This document shows, piece by piece, positions 25,649 through 33,273 of a stretch of 36,007 nt of DNA. The DNA lies in NCBI RefSeq assembly GCF_017814945.1, contig NZ_JAGIPX010000075.1, positions 1 through 36,007 of the forward strand. Direction: 5' to 3'. This stretch comes from Paraburkholderia sp. LEh10 (GTDB lineage: Bacteria > Pseudomonadota > Gammaproteobacteria > Burkholderiales > Burkholderiaceae). Position 1 is the first letter of the stretch. Each line of letters begins with the position of its first letter. The notes beneath the pieces are model-generated. The model worked only from the letters and a program-made list of their open reading frames with translations, was not told the origin of the DNA and searched no databases. The position numbers and the translations under genes were made by a program.

Positions 25649-25723
25649 TTAGCGCGACCAGCGACGCCAGGGCCAGGCTCCCCGGTCGATCGTGCTCAGA
25701 CTCCGTTTTTTATTCAGAAACAT
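25649..25723 (-). CDS. trpL: trpL, trp operon leader peptide with three Trp codons
   Basis: A 24-codon reading frame between gph and trpE, starting ATG at 25723 and ending TAA at 25651-25649. It begins MFLNKK and ends AWPWRRWSR, so three UGG codons fall in a span of six codons just before the stop. Ribosome stalling there for lack of Trp-tRNA would open the hairpin formed by CCGGGG and CCCUGG around the Trp codons and favour the competing hairpin over the terminator that follows. This is the classical attenuation logic known from enteric trp operons. The ribosome site is poor (purines AAAG about ten bases ahead), and in-frame TAA upstream rules out a longer peptide. It starts 20 bases after the gph stop. 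I judge it real because of the codon content and terminator position together. Confidence 0.88.
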   Translation of the reverse strand: MFLNKKRSLSTIDRGAWPWRRWSR

Positions 25724-25743
25724 GAGGAAGACTTTGGTTTAAG

Positions 25744-26484
25744 TCAGGGATCAGATGCAGCCGATTGTACTGCATTGTGCGCTGCGATCGCTTCGGCGGC
25801 GCCCAACAGCGACACAACTATACCATCCGACTTTATGGTTTGCACAGATTCGCCGTGATTGTAGCCATACGGGACGGTCAGCGTCGCCATGCCCGCCGCG
25901 CGGCCCGCGAACGCATCGTTCTGCGAATCGCCGATCGCGACGGCCTCGCTGGGCGAGACGTCGAGCGCTTTGCAGGCGGTAAGCATCGGCAGCGGATCGG
26001 GCTTTTTCGCCGCGACGCTGTCGCCGCCCAACACGACATCGAAGTAGCGCAGGAGCCCATGATGTTCGAGCAACTGCGTCGCGAAGCGATGCGGCTTGTT
26101 GGTCACGCACGCGAGCTTCACACCCGTATCGCGTAACGCGATCAGCCCCGCTTCGACATCCGGATAAAGCCGCGTATGAAGACCGTTGATCTTCGCGTAC
26201 TCCTCCTGGTAGATCGCAAGCGCCTCGTCAAAACGCGATTGCGCGAACGCGGTGTCGAAGCGCGGCGCGAGCACGCTGCGGATCAGGTGCTCCGAGCCTT
26301 TGCCGACATAGTCGATCACTTCTTCGCGCGTGGTTTCTTCCGCGTCGAGTTGCGCGAGCATCCCATTCAGCGATGCCGTGAAGTCGTCGGCGGTATCGAC
26401 CATCGTGCCGTCGAGGTCGACGATCGCCGCGCGAATTTTCCCGGCTGTGAACGCGGGAGCGGGGTAACGAGGCGGCGTTTGCAT
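25744..26484 (-). CDS. gph: Phosphoglycolate phosphatase
   Basis: Gph dephosphorylates 2-phosphoglycolate, from DNA repair or oxygenase side reactions. Seen: 246 residues of a HAD subclass IA enzyme with motif I IVDLDGTMVDTADD (nucleophile Asp23 and acid Asp25), CVTNKP motif II, KKPDP motif III and GDSQNDAFAGRAAG motif IV, plus a helical cap between motifs I and II. Length and cap match Gph. It begins one base after the rpe stop, and the trp leader follows, an arrangement conserved in the Burkholderia group. It also explains how the trp genes could be read from an upstream rpe promoter. Confidence 0.94.
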   Translation of the reverse strand: MQTPPRYPAPAFTAGKIRAAIVDLDGTMVDTADDFTASLNGMLAQLDAEETTREEVIDYVGKGSEHLIRSVLAPRFDTAFAQSRFDEALAIYQEEYAKINGLHTRLYPDVEAGLIALRDTGVKLACVTNKPHRFATQLLEHHGLLRYFDVVLGGDSVAAKKPDPLPMLTACKALDVSPSEAVAIGDSQNDAFAGRAAGMATLTVPYGYNHGESVQTIKSDGIVVSLLGAAEAIAAHNAVQSAASDP

Positions 26485-26485
26485 C

Positions 26486-27169
26486 TCAGCGCCCGACGGA
26501 AGCCAGCTTGCTGCGCATCTCGCTGATGATGGTCTTGTAGTCCGGATGGCCGAAGATCGCCGAGCCCGCCACGAACGTGTCCGCGCCCGCTGCCGCGATT
26601 TCCGCGATGTTGTCGACCTTCACGCCGCCGTCCACTTCGAGATGAATCTCGCGGCCCGTCTTCTCCTTATAGGCGTCGATGCGCGCGCGTGCTTCGCGCA
26701 GCTTGTTCAGCGCCTCGGGAATGAACGACTGCCCGCCGAAGCCCGGATTCACCGACATGATCAGCACCAGGTCCAACTTGTCCATCACGTGATCGAGATA
26801 GTTCAGCGGCGTGGCGGGATTGAACACGAGGCCGGCCTTGCAGCCGTGATCGCGAATCAGCGACAGCGTGCGGTCGATGTGATCCGAGCCTTCCGGGTGA
26901 AAGCTGATCAAGTTCGCGCCGGCCTTCGCGAAGTCGGGGACGATGCGGTCGACGGGACGCACCATCAGATGCACATCGATGGGGACCTGCACGTGCGGGC
27001 GAATCGCTTCGCACACGAGCGGACCGATCGTCAGGTTCGGGACGTAATGGTTGTCCATCACGTCGAAGTGAATCCAGTCGGCGCCGGCGGCGACGACATT
27101 GCGGACTTCTTCCCCGAGTCGAGCGAAGTCGGCGGACAGGATGCTGGGAGCGATGCGGAATTGAGTCAT
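26486..27169 (-). CDS. rpe: Ribulose-phosphate 3-epimerase
   Basis: Rpe interconverts ribulose-5-phosphate and xylulose-5-phosphate in the pentose phosphate pathway. Seen: 227 residues, a TIM barrel with APSILSADF, metal ligands His34 and Asp36 in IHFDVMDNHYVPN, DVHLMV, MSVNPGFGGQSFI and the VDGGV active-site strand. Its stop and the gph start are separated by one base (TGAGATG), so gph is coupled to it. A TAAAAT about 35 bases ahead of the ATG may be its promoter. Confidence 0.96.
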   Translation of the reverse strand: MTQFRIAPSILSADFARLGEEVRNVVAAGADWIHFDVMDNHYVPNLTIGPLVCEAIRPHVQVPIDVHLMVRPVDRIVPDFAKAGANLISFHPEGSDHIDRTLSLIRDHGCKAGLVFNPATPLNYLDHVMDKLDLVLIMSVNPGFGGQSFIPEALNKLREARARIDAYKEKTGREIHLEVDGGVKVDNIAEIAAAGADTFVAGSAIFGHPDYKTIISEMRSKLASVGR

Positions 27170-27202
27170 GGCGTGGGGAGAGGCGGGAGACCGAAAACCG
27201 CT

Positions 27203-27208
27203 ATTTTA
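27203..27208 (-). promoter_or_regulatory. Candidate -10 box for the rpe-gph-trp unit
   Basis: The minus strand reads TAAAAT here, preceded by GGGGC and followed about 34 bases later by the rpe ATG. No clear -35 was found at 17 bases. Confidence 0.35.
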
Positions 27209-27437
27209 GCCCCGCCCGGCGCGCCGTTGCCTTGGGCGGCGCGGCCGTCGTCCGGCGGTCGGCGGAGTCGGTGCGCGCTTTATCCGTTTGGCCGATGCGG
27301 TTGCGGGCCTGCGCTGCATCAAGCAGAATGCCAAACCATGTCAATGCCTGCGCGGGCGCGTCGCAATCAGCGCGCAAGCCGCCTGCGCACGGCCCCGCGC
27401 GGGTCGAAAGCGCGCTTCGCTCACCATCGGAATCAGC

Positions 27438-27812
27438 ATGAGTCAGTACGAATTCAGCGTGTCCTCCCAGGTCCGGTACATCTCTGAGGAGTCGGACCCG
27501 GAGCATCGGAAATACGCCTTCGCCTACACACTCACGATCCGCAACACCGGCCAGGTCACCGCGCAGTTGATCGCGCGCCACTGGGTCATCACGGATAGCG
27601 AAAATCGGATTCAGGAAGTGAAGGGGCTGGGCGTCGTCGGGCATCAGCCGTTGCTGAAGCCGGGCGAGCAATTCGAGTACACCAGCTATGCCGTGATCGC
27701 GACGCCCGTGGGGACGATGCGCGGCGAATATTTCTGCGTGGCGGAGGACGGCGCGCGCTGGGAAGCGCCCGTGCCGGAATTCGTCCTGCGCATGCCGCGC
27801 ACGCTGCATTGA
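27438..27812 (+). CDS. apaG: ApaG protein (Co2+/Mg2+ efflux-associated)
   Basis: ApaG is a small fibronectin III-like beta-sandwich protein associated with divalent-cation resistance in enterics and related to a domain in eukaryotic F-box proteins; its biochemical role is unsettled. Seen: 124 residues, normal length, with YAFAYTLTIRN, QLIARHWVITD and GVVGHQPLLKPGEQFEYTSY, the family's conserved block, and a GTMRGEYFC strand. The ATG at 27438 gives the family N-terminus (MSQYEFSVSSQV); a 50-codon upstream extension is not supported. It is divergent from rpe (268 bases) and convergent with the small membrane gene 24 bases away. Confidence 0.94.
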   Translation: MSQYEFSVSSQVRYISEESDPEHRKYAFAYTLTIRNTGQVTAQLIARHWVITDSENRIQEVKGLGVVGHQPLLKPGEQFEYTSYAVIATPVGTMRGEYFCVAEDGARWEAPVPEFVLRMPRTLH

Positions 27813-27836
27813 ACGGAAGGCGCCGAACGTGGTCAG

Positions 27837-28007
27837 TTAGCGACGCGTTTGTTGCTGCGGCGGGACCTGTTTCGTGTCCTGCTTCTGGCGTGCAGCTTTT
27901 TTCTTGCCGGACGCCGTCCACACGACAATGAAAATCAGCAGGAAAAGCGCGAGGAGCGACTCCAGCGCGAAGATGAGCATTGGGTATTCGTCGAGCAGAT
28001 CAGACAT
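27837..28007 (-). CDS. Small single-pass membrane protein
   Basis: A 56-residue protein: an acidic N-terminus (MSDLLDEYP), one hydrophobic span at about residues 10-32 (MLIFALESLLALFLLIFIVVW) and a basic, glutamine-rich tail (KKKAARQKQDTKQ) that should be cytoplasmic. I do not recognise a family. GGAA lies upstream of the ATG at 28007; an alternative ATG at 28019 adds four residues. Its start codon is only 28 bases from the divergent mltA start. A TACAAT on the minus strand (28036-28031) is a candidate -10 box and overlaps the mltA ATG. Confidence 0.68.
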   Translation of the reverse strand: MSDLLDEYPMLIFALESLLALFLLIFIVVWTASGKKKAARQKQDTKQVPPQQQTRR

Positions 28008-28024
28008 GGCAGTTTCCATCGAGA

Positions 28025-28035
28025 ACAATCATTGT
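28025..28035. promoter_or_regulatory. Palindrome between divergent starts
   Basis: ACAAT-C-ATTGT is a perfect 11-base palindrome centred in the 28 bases between the mltA ATG (28036) and the small membrane gene ATG (28007). On minus, its inner half with the next base reads as the -10 box TACAAT. Confidence 0.35.
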
Positions 28036-29160
28036 ATGCGTTTTGCCCGCCGGGCCGCCGCCTGGGCGGGGGCGCTGTCGGTTGCCGTGCTGCTTGCGTC
28101 GTGCGGCGGCAGCGGCGTGGTGCGGCCGTCCGTGTCGCCGCCAACGGGCGCCGCGGTCGTCCCGGGCCAGATGGCTGCCCAGCGGCTCACACCCGTCGCG
28201 TGGCAGCAAGTGCCGGGCTGGCAGGACGATTCGCTGATCGGTGCGGCAGCGGCGCTCCGGCAGAACTGTGTGCGTCTCGCGACGCAGCCGACGTGGCGGC
28301 GCGCCTGCGCGGCGGCGTTGCTGCTGGACGACCTGGACGTGGCTAGCGCACGCACTTTCTTCGAAAGTTACTTCACGCCGTTCCAGTTCGCGAACACTGA
28401 CGGGACGCTCGATGGCCTCGTGACAGGCTATTACGAGCCGCTTTTGCGCGGTTCGCGCGTGCGACGTGGGGTCTATCAGACGGCACTGTATCGTTGGCCT
28501 TCGGCGTATCGGCCGGGTTCTCCGTTGCCCGCGCGCGCGCAACTCGAACGCTCGGGCGCGCTGACCGGCAACGAGCTGGTTTGGGTCGACGATCCCATCG
28601 AGGCTTTCTTCCTGCAGGTGCAAGGCTCAGGACGCATCGTGATGGACGACGGCAGCGTGATGCGTGTCGGCTTTGGCGGGACGAACAACCAGCCGTACAA
28701 GTCGATTGGCCGCTGGCTGCTCGACCGGGGCGAACTGACGCCGGCGCAGGCGACGATGCAAGGCATCAAGGGATGGGCCCGCACGAACCCGACGCGCGTC
28801 GATGCGCTGCTGGATACGAACCCGCGCTTCGTATTCTTCCGTGAGATGCCGTCGAACGAGACGGCACCATCTGGTGGCGCCGATGGTCCGATCGGCGCGC
28901 TGGGCGTGCCGCTCACGCCGGAGCGGTCGATCGCCGTCGACCCGTCGTCGATTCCGCTCGGCACGCCGGTGTTTTTGCAGACGACGCGTCCGATGACCAA
29001 TTCACCGATGAATCGCCTGGTGTTTGCTCAAGACACGGGTTCGGCGATCAAGGGCGGCGTGCGCGCCGATTATTTCTGGGGACTGGGCGACGAAGCTGGC
29101 GATTTGGCCGGCAAGATGAAACAGGCGGGGCGTATGTGGCTGCTGCTGCCCAATTCCTGA
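28036..29160 (+). CDS. mltA: MltA, membrane-bound lytic murein transglycosylase A
   Basis: MltA cleaves the MurNAc-GlcNAc bond of peptidoglycan to give 1,6-anhydro ends. Seen: 374 residues with a lipoprotein signal (basic MRFARR, hydrophobic core, lipobox LLASC at about 19-23), so it is anchored in the outer membrane. An MltA core domain follows, with GLVTGYYEPLLRGS and ELVWVDDPIEAFFLQVQGSGR, and a C-terminal 3D domain with the three-aspartate hallmark (FAQDTGSAIKGGVRADYFWG) containing the catalytic Asp. Length and motifs are intact. The start at 28036 gives the cleanest signal peptide; no good ribosome site is seen, so leaderless or weak initiation is possible. Confidence 0.93.
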   Translation: MRFARRAAAWAGALSVAVLLASCGGSGVVRPSVSPPTGAAVVPGQMAAQRLTPVAWQQVPGWQDDSLIGAAAALRQNCVRLATQPTWRRACAAALLLDDLDVASARTFFESYFTPFQFANTDGTLDGLVTGYYEPLLRGSRVRRGVYQTALYRWPSAYRPGSPLPARAQLERSGALTGNELVWVDDPIEAFFLQVQGSGRIVMDDGSVMRVGFGGTNNQPYKSIGRWLLDRGELTPAQATMQGIKGWARTNPTRVDALLDTNPRFVFFREMPSNETAPSGGADGPIGALGVPLTPERSIAVDPSSIPLGTPVFLQTTRPMTNSPMNRLVFAQDTGSAIKGGVRADYFWGLGDEAGDLAGKMKQAGRMWLLLPNS

Positions 29161-29180
29161 GCTTCTGATCTTGCGCGAAT

Positions 29181-29216
29181 GGCCCGACGGACGGCTCGTG
29201 CGTCCGCCGTCGGGCC
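29181..29216. terminator. Terminator between convergent mltA and paaK
   Basis: GGCCCGAC (29181-29188) pairs with GTCGGGCC (29209-29216) and, inside, GGACG (29189-29193) with CGTCC (29201-29205), leaving a three-base bulge. TTCGCTCTTT follows. It is placed 20 bases after mltA and 43 before the paaK stop. Confidence 0.75.
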
Positions 29217-29259
29217 TTCGCTCTTTACGCGCTCCGTTTTCGTCCGTTTGCGTTGACGG

Positions 29260-30564
29260 TCACGCGCCGAGCCTGCGCTTGTCGACCACCCGACGCGCCT
29301 TGCCCACTGAGCGCTCGATGCCATTGACGTCGAGAACCACCACATTCGCGGTCACGCCGATCATTGCCTTGATGTCATAGGCGAGCGCCTGTTTCGCGGC
29401 CATCAGCGTTGCCGTATCCGGCGCGGTCTCTGGACACGGTTCTACGTTCAGCGTCATCACGTCCAGCGGACCTTCCTTGGTCAGCACGATCTGGTAGTGC
29501 GGCGCGAGTGCGTGCTGCTTCAGCAGAAGCTCTTCGATCTGCGTCGGGAATACGTTGACACCGCGAATGATCATCATGTCGTCGGAGCGGCCAGTGATCT
29601 TTTCCATGCGACGCATCGTGCGCGCGGTGCCCGGCAACAGACGCGTCAGATCGCGCGTGCGATAACGGATGATGGGCAGCGCTTCCTTCGTGAGGGACGT
29701 GAACACCAGTTCGCCGAGCTCGCCGTCGGGGAGCACTTCGCCCGTTTCGGGATTGATGACCTCGGGATAGAAGTGGTCTTCCCAGATCGTCGGGCCGTCT
29801 TTGGTTTCGACGCATTCCGACGCCACGCCTGGACCCATCACTTCGGACAGGCCGTAGATGTCCACGGCGTCGATGCCCATCCGTTCCTCGATCGCGCGGC
29901 GCATGTCGTTGGTCCAGGGTTCCGCGCCGAATATGCCGATGCGCAACGAGCAGTCCCTCGGATTGACGCCTTGGCGCTCCAGCTCGTCGGCGATCGACAG
30001 CATGTAGCTCGGGGTGACCATGATGATGTCAGGACGGAAGTCCTGGATTAGCTGCACCTGCTTTTCGGTCTGTCCACCGCCAAACGGAATCACCGTAAGG
30101 CCGGCGCGCTCCGCGCCATAATGCGCGCCGAGTCCGCCTGTGAAGAGCCCGTAGCCGTAACTCACATGCACCTTGTCGCCGCGCCGCGCGCCCGCTGCAC
30201 GGATCGAGCGCGCGACGAGATTCGCCCAGTTGTCGATGTCGCGCGCGGTGTACCCGACCACGGTCGGCTTGCCCGTCGTACCCGACGACGCGTGAATGCG
30301 CGAAATCTGATCTTGCGGCACGGCAAAGAGGCCGAACGGGTAGTTGTCGCGCAGATCCTTCTTTGTCGTGAAAGGGAAGCGCGACAGATCGGACAGTGCC
30401 TTCAGTTCAGACGGATGCACGCCCGCTTCGTCGAACTTGCGTCGATAGACGGGTGAATTTTCATACGCATGCGTGAGCGACCATTTCAACCGTTCGAGCT
30501 GAAGCGTAGCGAGTTCGTCGCGGCTCGCCTTTTCGATGGGGTCGAGAGGGAGCGGGGTAGTCAT
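29260..30564 (-). CDS. paaK: PaaK, phenylacetate-CoA ligase
   Basis: PaaK activates phenylacetate to phenylacetyl-CoA with ATP, the entry step of aerobic phenylacetate degradation. Seen: 434 residues, an adenylate-forming enzyme with the P-loop-like HASSGTTGKPTVVGYT, the VSYGYGLFTGGLGAHYGAE aryl-binding stretch, YGLSEVMGPGV, a hinge at YRTRDLTRLLPG and the C-terminal GRSDDMMIIRGVNVFPTQIEE lid. The ATG is preceded by AAGGAGA. It is last in the minus-strand paa series, 75 bases after paaI. Cytoplasmic. Typical Burkholderia genomes have two PaaK isoforms; which one this is cannot be told. Confidence 0.96.
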   Translation of the reverse strand: MTTPLPLDPIEKASRDELATLQLERLKWSLTHAYENSPVYRRKFDEAGVHPSELKALSDLSRFPFTTKKDLRDNYPFGLFAVPQDQISRIHASSGTTGKPTVVGYTARDIDNWANLVARSIRAAGARRGDKVHVSYGYGLFTGGLGAHYGAERAGLTVIPFGGGQTEKQVQLIQDFRPDIIMVTPSYMLSIADELERQGVNPRDCSLRIGIFGAEPWTNDMRRAIEERMGIDAVDIYGLSEVMGPGVASECVETKDGPTIWEDHFYPEVINPETGEVLPDGELGELVFTSLTKEALPIIRYRTRDLTRLLPGTARTMRRMEKITGRSDDMMIIRGVNVFPTQIEELLLKQHALAPHYQIVLTKEGPLDVMTLNVEPCPETAPDTATLMAAKQALAYDIKAMIGVTANVVVLDVNGIERSVGKARRVVDKRRLGA

Positions 30565-30639
30565 CGAATGTCTCCTTGATTTCAGAATAGGATGCCGCGC
30601 GAGAGGCGAAGCAGTTACTTGTGATCGTCTGCGCGCCAG

Positions 30640-31098
30640 TCAATTGACGGGGATCACTGTGCCTTTGATCTGCGCGGACTTGCCGCGAAACATCGCAACG
30701 GTCTCATTCGCGCGATTCGTGACGCGAATGTCGTAGATGCCGTTTCGGCCGCTCAATGTCTGCTCGACGGCTTCCGCGGTGAGGATGTCGCCGCCTTGCA
30801 CTGGACGCAGAAACTCGACCGAACAGCCCGCTGCGACGGTGCTGATGTTGTATGAGTTGCAGGCGAACGCGAATGCTGAGTCGGCCAGCGTGAATATGAG
30901 TCCGCCGTGACAGATCTCGTGGCCGTTCAGGAAGTCCGGCCGCACGCTCATGCGCAGACGAGCGTACCCTGCGCGAACTTCGAGAATCTCGATGCCGAGA
31001 GCCTTGCTGCAGGCGTCGTTTGCGTACATCGCGTCGGCGGTCGCGCGGGCGAGTTCGTCGGGTGTCATCGGGTTGCTCAAATCCGGTTGAGTTGACAT
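30640..31098 (-). CDS. paaI: PaaI, hydroxyphenylacetyl-CoA thioesterase
   Basis: PaaI releases CoA from dead-end hydroxyphenylacetyl-CoA esters, rescuing the pathway when the epoxide is misrouted. Seen: 152 residues, a hot-dog fold with GHEICHGGLIFTLADSAFAFACNS containing the HGG turn (His64) and catalytic Asp73, close to E. coli PaaI. The ATG at 31098 is one base after the paaG stop (TGACATG); a 32-codon extension upstream is arginine-rich and would run into paaG, so it is rejected. Confidence 0.94.
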   Translation of the reverse strand: MSTQPDLSNPMTPDELARATADAMYANDACSKALGIEILEVRAGYARLRMSVRPDFLNGHEICHGGLIFTLADSAFAFACNSYNISTVAAGCSVEFLRPVQGGDILTAEAVEQTLSGRNGIYDIRVTNRANETVAMFRGKSAQIKGTVIPVN

Positions 31099-31099
31099 G

Positions 31100-31891
31100 T
31101 CAGCGGCCCTCGAAGCGCGGCGCACGCTTTTCGATAAACGCACGGACACCTTCCGCATAGTCATGCGAAGCGCCAAGTTCGCGTTGCAGGTCACGTTCGA
31201 GATCGAGTTGCTGATCGAGCGTTTGCGTTGCGCTTGCCCGCATGGATTGCTTGATGGCAGCGATCGCGCGTGTCGGTTGCTGCGCGAGTTGCGTGGCGAG
31301 CCGGGTTGCGGCGCTTTGCAGTTCGGCGTCGTCGATCACTTGCCAGATCAGCCCCCAGCTCTCAGCCTGTTCTGCGCTGAGCTTGTCGCCTGTGATGGCG
31401 AGGCCGAGCGCGCGGGCCATGCCGACTCGCTGCGGCAGGAACCACGTACCGCCGGAATCGGGCACGAGGCCGATTTTCACGAATGCCTGAATGAAGCTCG
31501 CCGAACGTGCGGCCAACACGAGGTCGCAGGCCAGCGCGAGATTCGCGCCCGCGCCCGCGGCCGTGCCGTTCACGGCCGCGATTACTGGCAGCGGCAGCCC
31601 TTGCAGGCGTCGGATCAGCGGATTGAAATGCTTGTCGATCAAATCGCCCAAGTCTGTCATCGAGCCCGGTGTAAAGTCGAGATCGGCCAGATCCTGGCCG
31701 GCGCAGAAGCCGCGGCCTGCGCCAGTGAGCACGAGAGCGCGGGCGCCGGCGGCTTCGACTTTATCCAGCGCCACGCCCAGTTCCTGATGCATGGCTCGCG
31801 TGAAGCTGTTCAGCTTGTCGGGACGGTTCAGCGTCACAGTGGCGACGCGCGTTGCCGCGTCGATGTCTACGCGGATCGCTTCATATGGCAT
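31100..31891 (-). CDS. paaG: PaaG, ring-epoxide phenylacetyl-CoA isomerase
   Basis: PaaG isomerises the 1,2-epoxide of phenylacetyl-CoA to an oxepin-CoA and also shifts a double bond later in the pathway. Seen: 263 residues of a crotonase-fold enzyme with GFCAGQDLADLDF, the oxyanion-hole region NGTAAGAGANLALACD and the acid Asp145 in LVPDSGGTWFLPQ, which is the PaaG-specific catalytic residue in place of the hydratase Glu pair. It ends one base before paaI and begins 41 bases after the thiolase gene. Confidence 0.95.
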   Translation of the reverse strand: MPYEAIRVDIDAATRVATVTLNRPDKLNSFTRAMHQELGVALDKVEAAGARALVLTGAGRGFCAGQDLADLDFTPGSMTDLGDLIDKHFNPLIRRLQGLPLPVIAAVNGTAAGAGANLALACDLVLAARSASFIQAFVKIGLVPDSGGTWFLPQRVGMARALGLAITGDKLSAEQAESWGLIWQVIDDAELQSAATRLATQLAQQPTRAIAAIKQSMRASATQTLDQQLDLERDLQRELGASHDYAEGVRAFIEKRAPRFEGR

Positions 31892-31932
31892 CGATTGTCT
31901 CCTCCTTCATACGGTTCCGGATGCGATAGCGT

Positions 31933-33135
31933 TCAGACGCGCTCGATCGCGAGCGCGATGCCCTGTCCGACGCCGATACACATCGTGCATAGAGCGAAGC
32001 GGCCGTTGATGCGCTCAAGTTGATACAACGCGGTCGTGATCAGGCGCGCACCCGACGCACCGAGCGGATGGCCGAGTGCGATGGCGCCGCCATTCGGATT
32101 CACGCGCGGATCGTCGTCGCGCAAACCGAGTCGGCGCAGGACGGCGAGGCCTTGCGACGCGAACGCTTCGTTGAGTTCGATGACGTCGAACTGGTCGAGT
32201 GTCATGTTGAGTTGTTTCAGGAGTTTCTGCGTGGCCGGTGCTGGCCCGATACCCATGATGCGTGGCTCGACGCCAGCCGTCGCCATGCCGATCACGCGAG
32301 CGCGGCGGCGCAGGCCGTACTGGTCTGCCGCAGCCTGATTGGCGAGCAGAAGCGCGCATGCGCCGTCGTTGACGCCGGAAGCGTTGCCGGCCGTCACCGA
32401 TCCGTCGGGGTGCACGACACCCTTCAGTTTGCCAAGCGTCTCAAGCGACGTTTCGCGCGGATGCTCGTCGATTTCCACTCGAACGGGCTCACCCTTCTTC
32501 TGCGGAATCTCGACAGGAACGATTTCCTGCGCGAGCGTGCCGTCTTTTTGCGCGCGAGCTGCCTTTTCCTGGCTGCGCAGCGCAAAAGCGTCCTGATCGG
32601 CGCGGCTTACGTTGAATTCGACGGCCACGTTTTCTGCCGTTTCGGGCATCGAGTCGACGCCATATTCGCGCCTCATCTGCGTGTTGACGAAGCGCCAGCC
32701 GATGGTCGTGTCGTAGATGTCGGACTGCCGCGAAAACGCGGAGGTCGCCTTGCCCATCACGAACGGTGCGCGCGTCATGCTCTCGACGCCGCCTGCGATC
32801 ATCAGACGTGCCTCACCCGCCTTGATTGCGCGGGCGGCCGACCCGACGGCATCCATGCCCGACCCGCACAGCCGGTTGATCGTGGCGCCAGGCGCGTCGG
32901 TCGGCAAACCGGCGAGCAGCGCGGACATGCGCGCGACGTTGCGGTTATCTTCGCCCGCCTGGTTCGCGCAGCCGTAAATCACATCGTCGAGAGCGCGCCA
33001 GTCCACACCCGGATTGCGTTCGATCAGCGCCCTGATCGGAACCGCGCCGAGGTCGTCGGCACGGACGTCTTTCAATGCGCCGCCATAGCGGCCGAAGGGA
33101 GTGCGAATCGCGTCACAGATAAAGGCGTCGGTCAT
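31933..33135 (-). CDS. paaJ: 3-oxoadipyl-CoA/3-oxo-5,6-dehydrosuberyl-CoA thiolase
   Basis: This thiolase cleaves both 3-oxo-5,6-dehydrosuberyl-CoA and 3-oxoadipyl-CoA, the latter to acetyl-CoA and succinyl-CoA. Seen: 400 residues with nucleophile Cys90 (INRLCGSGMDAV), His356 (GGAIALGHPLGASG) and Cys386 (CTMCIGVGQG), all in canonical positions. The ATG at 33135 begins the family N-terminus MTDAFICDAIRTPFG; 27 codons of in-frame extension upstream are not supported. PcaF of the beta-ketoadipate pathway is nearly identical in sequence, so the context (paaN before, paaG after) decides the symbol. Confidence 0.93.
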   Translation of the reverse strand: MTDAFICDAIRTPFGRYGGALKDVRADDLGAVPIRALIERNPGVDWRALDDVIYGCANQAGEDNRNVARMSALLAGLPTDAPGATINRLCGSGMDAVGSAARAIKAGEARLMIAGGVESMTRAPFVMGKATSAFSRQSDIYDTTIGWRFVNTQMRREYGVDSMPETAENVAVEFNVSRADQDAFALRSQEKAARAQKDGTLAQEIVPVEIPQKKGEPVRVEIDEHPRETSLETLGKLKGVVHPDGSVTAGNASGVNDGACALLLANQAAADQYGLRRRARVIGMATAGVEPRIMGIGPAPATQKLLKQLNMTLDQFDVIELNEAFASQGLAVLRRLGLRDDDPRVNPNGGAIALGHPLGASGARLITTALYQLERINGRFALCTMCIGVGQGIALAIERV

Positions 33136-33273
33136 GTCGGGGTTCCCGCGAAGAGGGACCGGCGAAAGCACCGGCCCGTGGACTGCATGGTAGTTCGACG
33201 TTTGCACCGTGCTCAATCGGCCCGAAGTTATAGGCCAAAGCGTCGGTCAAACGTCCTATGTCGTTCGGCCGAC

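Noticed and set aside
25599..25714. 6S RNA, SRP RNA or a MITE bounded by 12-base inverted ends
   Set aside because: No SRP core sequence and no 6S closing stem could be matched. The leader peptide with Trp codons and the terminator explain the segment better, although a MITE is not strictly excluded.
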